64,000 nt of DNA from Bacillota bacterium (GTDB lineage Bacteria; Bacillota; Clostridia; Acetivibrionales; DSM-1351). Location of the stretch: positions 1 through 64,000 of the forward strand of contig JAEWST010000027.1 in the NCBI GenBank assembly GCA_023398105.1, read 5' to 3'. This document shows, piece after piece, positions 34,614 through 43,527 of the stretch. A model generated the notes under the pieces. That model saw only the letters and a program-made list of their open reading frames with translations. It was not told where the DNA came from and searched no databases. Numbering within the stretch: position 1 is the stretch's first letter; every line of letters begins with the position of its first letter. A program made the position numbers and the translations under genes.

Positions 34614-35615
34614 ATGCAAAATAAGACAATGAGACTCATTATTATTTCTCTATTATTAATGGCTTTCTCTATAGCTGCTATATGCCTTAGGGTCAGTAAT
34701 CAGCATGAGTATTCTGAGCATTGCATGTTTGGAGGTTATGTTAAACAAGCTCCTAAAAACAATGACATAGACATATATGAAAGCAGCTTATCAAGGCAAA
34801 CTATTTCCATAATAAGCAAAAAAATGTCCGACAAAAACGAAACCTTTTTTAGGCCCTCAAGGCTTCCAGCAATAAACAATAGCTTTCCTGACATAAACAG
34901 CTTTTCACAGACATTTGTAAATGATACTATCCCGCCATTACTTGTAGATAATCCAGAAAATACTATAATGAATTATTTCAGTGTTTTACAGCAAGCCTCT
35001 AACCTTACAGAAAATAAAAATGGGGGCTGCGGCAACGTAGGTTATTCTAAAACTCCATATCCTGTTGCTTACAATTTTCTATCTCTAAGCAATAAAAAAT
35101 CAATGTCTTATGATGAATATTTGGACTCTTTTGAAGGAATAGGCCATATAAATCTGCTCAAAATAATACCTATTATTACAAATAATAAAGATGAATACAA
35201 ATACTTTATAGAACTTGAAATACTTGAAGGAAGTAGTGTAGGTGTTACAACCTTCAATTATTATACAGGTGAGCTTATCCTCACTAAATTGAAGGATTTA
35301 TTCTATATTGATTCTTTATTTTTAATTCCTGAGGACTTCTTTTGTGCAGCTTACCACGGTTGGGTGCATAATGCAGAGCTGTATGTTGAAATTATATATG
35401 GAAACTGGTGCGGCTTAATAATGAAGCAATATGCTCCTGTTCAAGATGATTACAAGAAAAAAATAATAATTGACGGAGTTGACAATAAGAAATATATGTT
35501 TGAGTTCGCAAAGCTTACTAATGGCACTGATATTCTTATCAATTCATTAGTTAAGGAAGACAATGGCTGGATTCCTGTAGAAATTGACGTAAAGCGACAA
35601 AGCCCATTAACATGA
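34614..35615 (+). CDS. Exported or membrane-anchored protein of unknown function
   Basis: 333 residues. An N-terminal hydrophobic helix (about residues 7-25, LIIISLLLMAFSIAAICL) lacks a clear cleavage site or lipobox, so it may be an anchor. The rest is soluble and mixed alpha/beta, with a short disordered Ser/Asn-rich part (about 30-100). I recognise no domain. The start is uncertain between this ATG and a GTG four codons earlier; neither has a strong ribosome binding site. The preceding 260 bases hold only the terminator of the permease and A/T-rich sequence. Confidence 0.65.
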   Translation: MQNKTMRLIIISLLLMAFSIAAICLRVSNQHEYSEHCMFGGYVKQAPKNNDIDIYESSLSRQTISIISKKMSDKNETFFRPSRLPAINNSFPDINSFSQTFVNDTIPPLLVDNPENTIMNYFSVLQQASNLTENKNGGCGNVGYSKTPYPVAYNFLSLSNKKSMSYDEYLDSFEGIGHINLLKIIPIITNNKDEYKYFIELEILEGSSVGVTTFNYYTGELILTKLKDLFYIDSLFLIPEDFFCAAYHGWVHNAELYVEIIYGNWCGLIMKQYAPVQDDYKKKIIIDGVDNKKYMFEFAKLTNGTDILINSLVKEDNGWIPVEIDVKRQSPLT

Positions 35616-35649
35616 ACCACTTTGTGAACCCCTGAATACTAAATTCTCG

Positions 35650-36624
35650 TTACTCATTATCACCTTTCGCCCCCTGAAGATAATTTAACAGCTTTCTACC
35701 TATTGCTGTTATTGTCGATATTGTCATAGCATTTCCTGCCTGTGATAGTAACATACTTTCTGATATTTTCCCTCTTGATTTATTCGCTATTTCTTTAGGA
35801 AAACCCTGTAATAATAAACTTTCGTACCCTGATAACTTCCTAAGCTGTCCATCCTTTACATATAAAATGCCGTGTCTACCAGTTCTCAAGGTTGGTACTT
35901 TACCTCTATATAATCTTAAATCTGACTGTCTTGTATCTAATACTAAATAATCTTCTGCCAATATCTTGTTTGTATCAAATTTACCCTGATTATACTTATT
36001 ATTCAAATACTTCTGAAAAGTGGCATTTTGTTTTGGTAATATTGTATTTTCTGTATCTATCAGATAATCTTTTATAACTGGCAGAGGTTGTTCTTCTGGG
36101 AATGTAAACCCTGCTTTGTCTTTTACTAAATCTTTTCTTATTCCAACAAAATAAACTCTTTCACGCATTTGAGGCACACCATATTTTTGGCTATCTAATA
36201 CTTTCCATTCAACTTGATACCCCGCCAGATCCAATTCTTCTACTATACTCTTTATTGTTTGTCCTTTATTATGATTTACTAGCCCTTTTACATTCTCAAA
36301 TATAAAATAAGGAGTTTTTTTTGCTTTCATAATTTCTATTAAACCATAAATTACTTGACCTCTTAAATCTTCAAAACCTTTACGTTGTCCTACAATGCTG
36401 AAACTTTGGCAAGGAAATCCTCCAATCATTAAATCGAAAGCAGGCAATTCATCAGAATTAATTACCATTAAATCTCCGTAATTCTTTTCTTCTTCATTAA
36501 AAAACAATTTATATGTACTTGCAGGAGCTTCATCTATTTCAGAGTATGCTACACACTCTAATCCCAAGGATTCTAACCCTAATCTCCCACCACCTATACC
36601 TGCACAAAAATCCATAAACTTCAT
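35650..36624 (-). CDS. DNA cytosine-5 methyltransferase
   Basis: 324 residues, short full-length C5-MTase. Motif I is FCAGIGGGRLGLE at the N-terminus, motif IV GGFPCQSFS holds the catalytic C72, motif VI is FIFENVKG with E110, and motif VIII is QMRERVYFVG. The target recognition region is about residues 185-255, and motif X/IX is LSQAGNAMTIS near the end. No restriction endonuclease or very-short-patch repair gene is adjacent, so it is an orphan; target sequence unknown. It lies tail-to-tail with the exported protein gene, 34 bp away. Acquisition by transfer is plausible but not shown. Confidence 0.93.
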   Translation of the reverse strand: MKFMDFCAGIGGGRLGLESLGLECVAYSEIDEAPASTYKLFFNEEEKNYGDLMVINSDELPAFDLMIGGFPCQSFSIVGQRKGFEDLRGQVIYGLIEIMKAKKTPYFIFENVKGLVNHNKGQTIKSIVEELDLAGYQVEWKVLDSQKYGVPQMRERVYFVGIRKDLVKDKAGFTFPEEQPLPVIKDYLIDTENTILPKQNATFQKYLNNKYNQGKFDTNKILAEDYLVLDTRQSDLRLYRGKVPTLRTGRHGILYVKDGQLRKLSGYESLLLQGFPKEIANKSRGKISESMLLSQAGNAMTISTITAIGRKLLNYLQGAKGDNE

Positions 36625-36927
36625 ATTAGTTCACCCTTATTACTTATTGAAAAATAATTATACCATAAAAGAATATTCTCTAAAAGATAACTATTTTTAA
36701 TATTTAATTGTAAAGCCTATTAACATTTAAGACAGGGACAAGTTGCATATGGGATAGGTCTTTTGTTTGAAATAGTGAAGTAGATAGTAAGGAAATAAGA
36801 ATTATGTGAGTAATTTTAGGTTTCATTTCCCTATTATGTTACCATTCTATAGAAATACTATCGGGATATAACTGCCACTGTTAAGCCTAAAAGTTTGTGG
36901 CATTTATATTCCCTTATTTAAGCTTTT
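36625..36927. other. Intergenic region
   Basis: About 300 bases without a gene. The only structure seen is TGCCAC/GTGGCA (36868-36902), a 6-bp stem with a long loop and no T run, downstream of the flavodoxin gene that ends at 36928. Confidence 0.4.
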
Positions 36928-37362
36928 CTAAGCTTTTATGCTATCATGTATTCTTCTAGCAAATGCCTTAGCTGCTTTAAAATCTTCACTGTCTGGTTTC
37001 TTTCTATTAAAGAATATAAAATATTTTCCTTTGCAAGAAAATGTCTCATCAATAACATTTATTCCTTTTTCCTTTAAAAGAGACTTAACTTTTTCTATAG
37101 CACTATTATCATTTCCGCCTGTTGTGCCAAATACTACTGCATTTTTAACCCTATTGTTATTTAATGTTCTTATAAACTCAACCATTTTAGGGTCTGGCTT
37201 TCCAGCATATACTCCTGTTCCTAAAAAAAGCAACTGCACATTTTCAGGTGGATATGCAGGAGGTATTTGTTCAGTTTTTAATACCTCTAACTCCTCCGCA
37301 ATTGCCTCAGCAACTTTTTTAGTATTTCCACCCTTACTGTAATACAAAACCCATGTTTTCAT
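36928..37362 (-). CDS. Flavodoxin-family protein
   Basis: 144 residues with the FMN-binding loop YYSKGGNTKKVAEAIAEEL at the N-terminus and the second loop LGTGVYAGKPDP near residue 55, followed by FGTTGGND. The layout is that of short flavodoxins and flavodoxin-like NAD(P)H oxidoreductases; the partner is unknown. The chosen ATG (MKTWVLYYS) has GGAGG 6 nt upstream; five more codons upstream overlap it. It is monocistronic. Confidence 0.88.
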   Translation of the reverse strand: MKTWVLYYSKGGNTKKVAEAIAEELEVLKTEQIPPAYPPENVQLLFLGTGVYAGKPDPKMVEFIRTLNNNRVKNAVVFGTTGGNDNSAIEKVKSLLKEKGINVIDETFSCKGKYFIFFNRKKPDSEDFKAAKAFARRIHDSIKA

Positions 37363-37652
37363 GCTTATCCTCCACATTTACATTTTATTTGAACCTCTAA
37401 TTGATTCCGCTTATTTGTTACAATTTATATTATACATTCTTATCCTCAAAAAAATAACTGTTTTTATTATTTATTTTGTTCAGGTTTAATTTACTGAATA
37501 ATCCTTGAAGTATTTAAGCAACAATTTTTAGCGTACAACAGTACTATTGAAATATATTCTATCCAATAATACTATGTTTATTTCCCTATCCACCTGAGTT
37601 AAATATCTAAACGACTCATTTTTGCAATATATTACTAATAAATCTGTTAATA

Positions 37653-37682
37653 TTGAAATATCAAATAGCTGTACCATATAAT
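37653..37682 (+). promoter_or_regulatory. Candidate promoter of the lipoprotein gene
   Basis: TTGAAA (37653-37658) and TATAAT (37677-37682) with 18-base spacing, 33 bases before the start codon. The rest of the 336-bp gap to the flavodoxin gene shows nothing else I can support. Confidence 0.55.
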
Positions 37683-37714
37683 TCAATATTACATAACCCT
37701 TGGAGGTTGATTAA

Positions 37715-38404
37715 ATGAAAAAAATATACGGTATTATAATTTTGCTTTCAATGTCTATGCTTGTCTTTAATGGGTGTGGTAGTACTGAAAAACAGCAAGT
37801 CATCACCCATTCCACACAACAAGTTAAGCAAGCAGTAAAGGATACACCACGTCAGGTTGGCAAAAAACAATATTATGCAAGCATTGAAGCATTCGAATTT
37901 GATAAATCCTACGAGCAAGCAGACATAATTGCACAAGTGAAAATATTGGAATGGCTTGAAGAAATAAACGATCCCTATGGAGAAATGTCAACATATTTTA
38001 AAGCAGAGTTAGAAAAAACATATAAAAATTCAGTAGACAATGATTTAAAAGAAATAAGGTTAAAACAAGAGGGAAATTCATATCATACTAGTCATGTATT
38101 ACCTCTATTTAAAAACGGTGACAGATTGCTACTATATCTAAAAAAGGCTGTAGGTGAAGGAAAGGAAAATACTTACTGGATATTAGGAGCTTACTCAGGG
38201 GTATTCCGAATTGTAAATTCCGAAGGTCAGGATTTTGTTGTCAAACAGGTTGGTGACTGCCCGGAGTTGTCATCTGCATTAGCCACAGAAGCTAGTGCCA
38301 AAGTCAGAAAAATACTATTCGAAGATTACAAGGTTGAATTTTCAAATGTGGGTAATCGCATACTTGAAATATATGAGCTGGATAAGTTTGAGAAGTTGAT
38401 ATAA
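37715..38404 (+). CDS. Lipoprotein of unknown function
   Basis: 229 residues. A type II signal peptide ends at the lipobox VFNGC, with C21 as the lipidated residue, so the protein sits on the outer face of the membrane. The mature part is hydrophilic (FDKSYEQADIIAQVKILEW ... GDRLLLYLKK), with a fold I cannot assign. The start ATG has GGAGG 8 nt upstream. Alone between a promoter and a terminator. Confidence 0.8.
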   Translation: MKKIYGIIILLSMSMLVFNGCGSTEKQQVITHSTQQVKQAVKDTPRQVGKKQYYASIEAFEFDKSYEQADIIAQVKILEWLEEINDPYGEMSTYFKAELEKTYKNSVDNDLKEIRLKQEGNSYHTSHVLPLFKNGDRLLLYLKKAVGEGKENTYWILGAYSGVFRIVNSEGQDFVVKQVGDCPELSSALATEASAKVRKILFEDYKVEFSNVGNRILEIYELDKFEKLI

Positions 38405-38442
38405 GAACAAGAATAAGATCATATAAATAGACCCATTAAAAA

Positions 38443-38478
38443 AGCAGAGCCTTGTAATTAATACAAGCTCTGCTCTTT
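38443..38478. terminator. Bidirectional terminator between lipoprotein gene and nfnB
   Basis: GCAGAGCCTTGT and ACAAGCTCTGC form a stem with small asymmetry around TAATTAAT; TCTTTT follows on the plus strand and TTTTTTAATG on the minus strand, so it can serve both convergent genes. Confidence 0.85.
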
Positions 38479-38560
38479 TATATAATCTACTGCCTCTATA
38501 ATCCTCCGTCGTTAAGACGCACTACGATTCCAATTGCTCTTTCTAACGGCTCTATGCGAA

Positions 38561-39961
38561 TTACTCTCCCACAGCCTCAGAAAGCATTTTATGGATAGCC
38601 TCCGCCGCCTTCTTTCCTGCACCCATTGCCAAAATAACTGTTGCCGCACCTGTCACCGCATCTCCACCAGCATACACTCCACCCTTACTTGTTGCCCCTG
38701 TCTCTTCTTCTACTACTATTCCACCCCATGACTGTATATCAAGACCAGGAGTAGTTTTTGAAATAAGAGGATTTGGCGATTGACCTATTGCAATTATAAC
38801 TGTTTCCAAATCAATAATATGCTCAGAACCCTTCTTTTCTACAGGTCTTCTTCTGCCTGATTTATCTGGTTCTCCGAGTTCCATTTCCACACATTCAATC
38901 CCCTTAACCCAACCTTCTTCAGTTCCAAGTATCTGTTTAGGATTGGTTAGTACCTTGAAAATAATGCCTTCTTCCTTTGCATGGTGTACCTCTTCAAGTC
39001 TTGCAGGCATTTCAGCCTCGGAACGCCTGTATATTATATATACCTTTTCTGCTCCAAGCCTTTTTGCACTTCTAGCCGCATCCATTGCAACATTTCCTCC
39101 ACCCACGACAGCTACATTTTTGCCAACAAACACAGGTGTATCTGTATTTGGGAATTTATATGCACTCATTAAATTTATTCTTGTTAAAAATTCATTAGCC
39201 GAGTAGACGCCATTGAAGTTCTCTCCCGTAATCCCCATAAAGCTTGGCAACCCTGCTCCAGAACCAATGAATACTGCTTTGTAGCCTTCTTCCTTGAGTT
39301 CATCAATGGAAAACACCTTTCCAATTACCATATTAGTTCTGATATCTACACCCAGATCCTTTACAGTCTGAATTTCCTCCTGAACTAAGGCTTTAGGCAA
39401 ACGAAACTCAGGTATACCATACATCAGAACTCCGCCTGGAACATGAAATGCCTCAAATATAGTGACCTCATAGCCCAATTTTGCAAGATCTCCAGCACAG
39501 GTCAAACCAGCAGGGCCTGAACCGACAACTGCCACCTTGATTCCATTACTCTCGGCTTTTACTACATCTTTACTTACGTTTTTCATGTACCAGTCAGCAA
39601 CAAATCTTTCCAGTCTGCCTATACCAACAGACTCACCCTTTTTTGCTCTGACACATAACTGCTCACATTGACTTTCTTGAGGACAAACTCTGCCGCAAAC
39701 CGCAGGCAAACTGTTTGTTTCTTTAATTTTATAGTATGCCTCCTCAAACCTTCCATCTGCAACAAGCTGGATAAACTCTGGTATTTTTACATTTACAGGA
39801 CACCCCGCAACACAAGGCTTGGTCTTGCAATTGAGGCATCTTTGAGCCTCTTCTACTGCCATTTTCTCGTCATACCCTAAAGTAACCTCTTTAAAATTCT
39901 TGTTTCTTATATTTGGTTCCTGCTCGGGCATTTTCACCTTATTTAAAGACATATTAGGCAT
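38561..39961 (-). CDS. nfnB: NfnB-type subunit: NADPH-binding flavoprotein (glutamate synthase small-subunit-like)
   Basis: 466 residues. N-terminal Fe-S ligands are CLNCKTKPCVAGCP and CGRVCPQESQCEQLC (about 45-105). The FAD site is VAVVGSGPAGLTCAGDL (about 143-160), and the NADPH site is VAVVGGGNVAMDAARSAKR (about 285-305), with arginines in VYIIYRRSEAEMPAR. In NfnAB this subunit binds NADPH and performs electron bifurcation between NADH, NADPH and ferredoxin. The ATG used has GGAGGTGATAGAA before it and overlaps the stop of nfnA by 8 bp. A stand-alone GltD-like role is less likely because the nfnA-type partner is adjacent. Confidence 0.92.
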   Translation of the reverse strand: MPNMSLNKVKMPEQEPNIRNKNFKEVTLGYDEKMAVEEAQRCLNCKTKPCVAGCPVNVKIPEFIQLVADGRFEEAYYKIKETNSLPAVCGRVCPQESQCEQLCVRAKKGESVGIGRLERFVADWYMKNVSKDVVKAESNGIKVAVVGSGPAGLTCAGDLAKLGYEVTIFEAFHVPGGVLMYGIPEFRLPKALVQEEIQTVKDLGVDIRTNMVIGKVFSIDELKEEGYKAVFIGSGAGLPSFMGITGENFNGVYSANEFLTRINLMSAYKFPNTDTPVFVGKNVAVVGGGNVAMDAARSAKRLGAEKVYIIYRRSEAEMPARLEEVHHAKEEGIIFKVLTNPKQILGTEEGWVKGIECVEMELGEPDKSGRRRPVEKKGSEHIIDLETVIIAIGQSPNPLISKTTPGLDIQSWGGIVVEEETGATSKGGVYAGGDAVTGAATVILAMGAGKKAAEAIHKMLSEAVGE

Positions 39962-40799
39962 TTCTATCACCTCCAAGTCTGCAAGCATGCTTATCTCCTG
40001 ATTCCTTTTCCTGACTCTTGTACATGCCCTGTCTTCTCATTGCTTCATCAAAGTCAATTAGGTGTCCGTCAAAATCAGGTCCGTCAACACAAGCAAACTT
40101 CGTTTCTCCACCTACCGTAAGCCTACATCCACCACACATTCCTGTACCATCTATCATAATAGAATTCATACTAACAATAGTCTTGATTCCGTATTCCTTT
40201 GTCAAATTGCTTACAGCCCTCATCATAACCAATGGTCCTATGGCAATTACCAAATCATAATTATTTCCCTCATCAATTAATTGTTTTAGCACATTTGTTA
40301 CAAAACCCTTATTCCCATTTGAGCCATCATCTGTTGCAACTATCAGCTTATTGCTGACCTTTTCCATCTCTTTTTCTAATATAATCAGCTCTTTATTTCT
40401 GAAGCCAGTTATAGCATGAACCTCAGCACCTAAGGCATGAAGCTTTTTTGCCTGTGGGTAAGCAATGGCAGTTCCTAAACCGCCGCCTACTACCGCTACC
40501 TTTTTGTACCCATCTAAATGAGAAGCAGTTCCTAAAGGACCTACAAAGTCCAGCAAATAGTCTCCCTCATTCATTTCTGACAACGCTTGAGTAGTCTTAC
40601 CTACTAACTGATAAATTATTGTTACTGTTCCCTTATCTCTATCATAATCTGCTACAGTAAGAGGTATTCTCTCACCTGATTCAGATATTCTCAACATTAT
40701 AAACTGACCAGGTTCAGCCTTCCGCGCAATAAATGGAGCATCTATTTCCATTAAAACTACAGTAGGATTTAATACTTGTTTTTTTATTATTTTAAACAT
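39954..40799 (-). CDS. nfnA: NfnA-type subunit: FAD/2Fe-2S NADH-binding protein
   Basis: 281 residues. N-terminal FAD-binding domain with RIPLTVADYD (about 50-60), NAD-binding segment VAVVGGGLGTAIAYPQAKK, and C-terminal 2Fe-2S site MCGGCRLTVGGETKFACVDGP. This matches the small subunit of the NADH-dependent reduced ferredoxin:NADP+ oxidoreductase and the related dihydroorotate dehydrogenase electron-transfer (PyrK) family; the adjacent nfnB favours the first. The ATG has GGGAGG 8 nt upstream. First gene of the operon, behind a clear promoter. Confidence 0.92.
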   Translation of the reverse strand: MFKIIKKQVLNPTVVLMEIDAPFIARKAEPGQFIMLRISESGERIPLTVADYDRDKGTVTIIYQLVGKTTQALSEMNEGDYLLDFVGPLGTASHLDGYKKVAVVGGGLGTAIAYPQAKKLHALGAEVHAITGFRNKELIILEKEMEKVSNKLIVATDDGSNGNKGFVTNVLKQLIDEGNNYDLVIAIGPLVMMRAVSNLTKEYGIKTIVSMNSIMIDGTGMCGGCRLTVGGETKFACVDGPDFDGHLIDFDEAMRRQGMYKSQEKESGDKHACRLGGDRNA

Positions 40800-40847
40800 T
40801 TTTGATACCTCCCATATGAAGAACATAAAAATTGCTTAATCTTCTTA

Positions 40848-40876
40848 ATTATAACTTATATTAATTTATGTCACAA
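40848..40876 (-). promoter_or_regulatory. Promoter of nfnAB
   Basis: TATAAT (40848-40853) and TTGTGA (40871-40876) on the minus strand with 17-base spacing, about 49 bases before the nfnA start codon. Confidence 0.65.
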
Positions 40877-40904
40877 CCAGTTTTGTTCTGACAAATGCTG
40901 TTAT

Positions 40905-40968
40905 GGCAACAAACCATTGATAATTCACATATACCGATATACTTATTATGTAGAAAAGTTGAGTTAAT
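40905..40968 (+). repeat. Copy of the imperfect-palindrome repeat family
   Basis: CAAACCATTGATAATTCACAT opens and GAAAAGTTGAGTTAATT closes the copy, matching the pattern of 6195-6257 and 63315-63365. It lies between the spoIVFB stop codon and the nfnA promoter. Confidence 0.5.
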
Positions 40969-40971
40969 TAT

Positions 40972-41847
40972 CTATATTTTATCTATTTCTGTATCAATAT
41001 TATTTTTGACAATTGCATCTAAAATCTCCTGCTCAGAAATAACCTTAGTAATTCTCAAGTTTTCATCTAGCACATTTACCTTATGAAACATGTTAGCATA
41101 ATCCATTGCCTTTACTACTTCTGAAAGCTTAACATCCTTCATAACAGCAATTTCTCTTATAGGGTAAATACGTTGCTTTAATACTCTTGAACGTCTAAAC
41201 AACAAATTTTTGATATTCATTAAAGCAGTTTCCTTTCTAATTTCCCTTTTACCTAGCAAAATATATATACCAACAATAACCAAGCTAGCATTATATAAAG
41301 TGTTTTTTAAAATTACCAATCCTAAAATAATAGTGATAACTGAAAGAATTACAGTTATTATATTCATATGCTTGCTAGCTTTAAAAAGCCCCGAATAATC
41401 AGATAATACTTCCATAGCTATTTTACCGCCATCTAGGGGCAATATAGGAAGTAAATTAAAAAATGCCAGCCAAATGTTAATATAGACTCCAGCAGTGAAC
41501 TCTATAGGAATAAATTGGCGGGCACATAGGATATAAATAATAATTGCAAACACTATGTTAACGGATGGACCAGCTGAATATATAAATAGCTTATCAAATT
41601 TCTTACAGCTACAGTCGTTTATAGATGCACTTACCCCTACTGGTAGAATTCTAAAACAATAGACTCTTGCACCTAAAATAAATGCTACTACTAAATGTCC
41701 TAATTCATGGGCAAAAATGAACCCTACAGTTATAAAATATTGAGCAGTAAAACTGCTTATTATAGCAATTATATAAATTGGAATGGTAAGAACATTAATT
41801 CTAATGGTAATGTGCTGCAGTCTAATTTTTATATCAAAATCAAGCAT
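40972..41847 (-). CDS. spoIVFB: Site-2-type membrane metalloprotease, SpoIVFB-like
   Basis: 291 residues. The zinc motif HELGH is at residues 47-51, and the third ligand segment NLLPILPLDGGKI (about 140) is in place, so catalysis is likely. About five membrane helices are followed by a cytoplasmic CBS-type domain from residue 220 (IREIAVMKDVKLSEVVKAM). SpoIVFB cleaves pro-sigma-K during sporulation in Bacillus; the CBS part senses ATP there. No own ribosome binding site is seen; the ATG is 5 bp after the spoIVFA stop, so translation is coupled. Other M50 proteases are possible, but the neighbour supports SpoIVFB. Confidence 0.88.
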   Translation of the reverse strand: MLDFDIKIRLQHITIRINVLTIPIYIIAIISSFTAQYFITVGFIFAHELGHLVVAFILGARVYCFRILPVGVSASINDCSCKKFDKLFIYSAGPSVNIVFAIIIYILCARQFIPIEFTAGVYINIWLAFFNLLPILPLDGGKIAMEVLSDYSGLFKASKHMNIITVILSVITIILGLVILKNTLYNASLVIVGIYILLGKREIRKETALMNIKNLLFRRSRVLKQRIYPIREIAVMKDVKLSEVVKAMDYANMFHKVNVLDENLRITKVISEQEILDAIVKNNIDTEIDKI

Positions 41848-41852
41848 AATAG

Positions 41853-42755
41853 CTATTTATTCAGATAATTCAGCAGTTTCTCTGGATCAACCGCTTTATT
41901 ATCTTTCCACACCTCAAAATGTAGGGAGCCTGACAAGCCTTCAGTGTCTCCAACCTTTGCAATAACATCACCCTGATTAATTTTCTGACCCTTTTTGGCA
42001 ATAAGTGTTGAGCAAAATGCATATATTGTTTTTATTCCATCATTATGCTGTAGCTTTATATAATTACCATAATCAGGTTTTGATCCAACCTCTATAACCT
42101 CCCCTGCAAGAGCTGCCTTAATAGAAGTTCCCATATTCGCACTGATATCAAGTCCGCTGTGAAAGTCCGACTTACCAGTTAATGCATCCGTTCTTGTACC
42201 AAACAATGACACATATTCACCCTTTATGGGTGTTATAAATGAGTACTTATCTGCTATAGCTTTAATTTCAGAGTCTTCTAGAACCTCTATTTGAGCAGTA
42301 TTATCAATACTTTCATAGCCAGCAGTAGTTTCTCCCTTATTATCAATATTCTCTTTAGTTGTACTGGAATTTTTGTCATCAATTGATTGACCATTATTTT
42401 CAATTGTGTCCGATTTATGGGCTGGCTCTTGAATCTGCTGGTTTTCATCTTCACTTATATTTTCCGTTTGCAGCCCTTTTTCTGGTAAATTTATGCCTAA
42501 AGCAGTAACTATTTTTTTTATATACTTATTTGAATCATAATTAGTAGTAGTAACAACATTTACTTTAGCTACAAATAAATTAGTTGCAGGAGTATTTGCC
42601 GCTTTACAAAGTGCAAAAACAGACAGAAATACCACAACAACAAGCAGTTGTATCGCAACTGTTATTGATAACATATCATTATCAGGCTCTCTTCTTCTAT
42701 TTCTTTGTGCACCGGTTTGGCGTGAGTACTTTGGTCTCATAGTTATTTCATTCAA
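41853..42755 (-). CDS. spoIVFA: SpoIVFA-like protein with degenerate LytM (M23) domain
   Basis: 300 residues: basic head, one membrane helix (about 28-50), polar Gln/Asn/Ser-rich linker (about 85-160), and a LytM/M23 fold (about 175-300). Zinc ligands H and D of FHSGLDIS and the final H of GSLHFEVW are present. The two other conserved histidines are replaced: YAFCST instead of Y-x-H, and SLH instead of HLH. The fold may therefore bind but not cut peptidoglycan, as expected for SpoIVFA, which holds SpoIVFB in an inhibited complex. The start is probably TTG behind GAGGGGGA. Confidence 0.82.
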   Translation of the reverse strand: MNEITMRPKYSRQTGAQRNRRREPDNDMLSITVAIQLLVVVVFLSVFALCKAANTPATNLFVAKVNVVTTTNYDSNKYIKKIVTALGINLPEKGLQTENISEDENQQIQEPAHKSDTIENNGQSIDDKNSSTTKENIDNKGETTAGYESIDNTAQIEVLEDSEIKAIADKYSFITPIKGEYVSLFGTRTDALTGKSDFHSGLDISANMGTSIKAALAGEVIEVGSKPDYGNYIKLQHNDGIKTIYAFCSTLIAKKGQKINQGDVIAKVGDTEGLSGSLHFEVWKDNKAVDPEKLLNYLNK

Positions 42756-42943
42756 TCCCCCTCACCCTTTCTTTTGCAGGTATCAGAATTCTTGGGTCAT
42801 GCTTCTTTACATTATATTTTTCTATATTAAATTATATTCCTAATAATATTTGGTGGGAACAATGAACGGTAACAAGTATCCATAATGAAAAACACTTTCA
42901 AGGCATGATTAGAAATAACATCTTTAAACTGTATGATTATGCT

Positions 42944-42974
42944 AAAAAACCCCAGACAATGTCTAGGATTTTTT
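42944..42974. terminator. Terminator after the min operon
   Basis: On the minus strand CCTAGA and TCTGGG pair around a 5-nt loop (two further pairs possible), followed by six T; the plus strand also has a T run. It separates the maf-to-mgsA block from spoIVFA. The rest of the 360-bp gap shows nothing clear. Confidence 0.8.
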
Positions 42975-43117
42975 ATTTAACTCACTATAAAGTTTTTAGG
43001 TAACCTTTACATTTCAATATTATAGATACTTAGCTTATGTTATTGAGAATAGGTTGATACTCTATTAGCTATAATAAAACAGTATTGAGTAAAATACTCT
43101 AAATTATATAAAATTTC

Positions 43118-43516
43118 CTACCTCAACAACTCTCTCCAAGCCAAATCTTCTCTTTCTAACCCTTTTATTAAAACCTCAGCAGTTGCTATATTTGTAGCAA
43201 ATGGAATATTATTTACATCGCAGTGTTTAAACAGCAAAAAAGTATTTGCATCATTATCTACATTTACATCCCTAAAATAAATCAACAAGTCAATCTCATC
43301 ACAAGCAATTCTTGCAGACAGCTGCTGAGAACCCAAGCTTCCATAAGCCAGTAAATTGACATTGAGCCCAGTTGCCTTGTTAATTAAAATGCCTGTAGAC
43401 CGTGTTGCAATAAGATGATGGGCTTGAAAAATCGACTTATAGGCTATGCAAAAACTAGCCATCAATTCTTTTTTATTATCATGAGCCATTAACGCTATGT
43501 TCATCTTATCAATCAC
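43118..43516 (-). CDS. Methylglyoxal-synthase-like protein (MgsA-like domain)
   Basis: 132 residues, with MGS fold and overall similarity to MgsA: MNIALMAHDNKKELM, KATGLNVN, EIDLLIYFRDVN, NNIPFATNIATAEVLI. MgsA turns dihydroxyacetone phosphate into methylglyoxal. Key positions differ here. The phosphate loop ATGTTG reads ATRSTG, and the catalytic Asp region GPLGGDQQ reads GSLGSQQ, one residue shorter and without the Asp. The His after the RDPL segment is also missing. The protein may therefore lack methylglyoxal synthase activity and have another role. The start is GTG with AAGG close by; ATG four codons later is possible. Last gene of the min operon, 12 bp after minE. Confidence 0.75.
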   Translation of the reverse strand: MIDKMNIALMAHDNKKELMASFCIAYKSIFQAHHLIATRSTGILINKATGLNVNLLAYGSLGSQQLSARIACDEIDLLIYFRDVNVDNDANTFLLFKHCDVNNIPFATNIATAEVLIKGLEREDLAWRELLR

Positions 43517-43527
43517 ATACCTTATAT

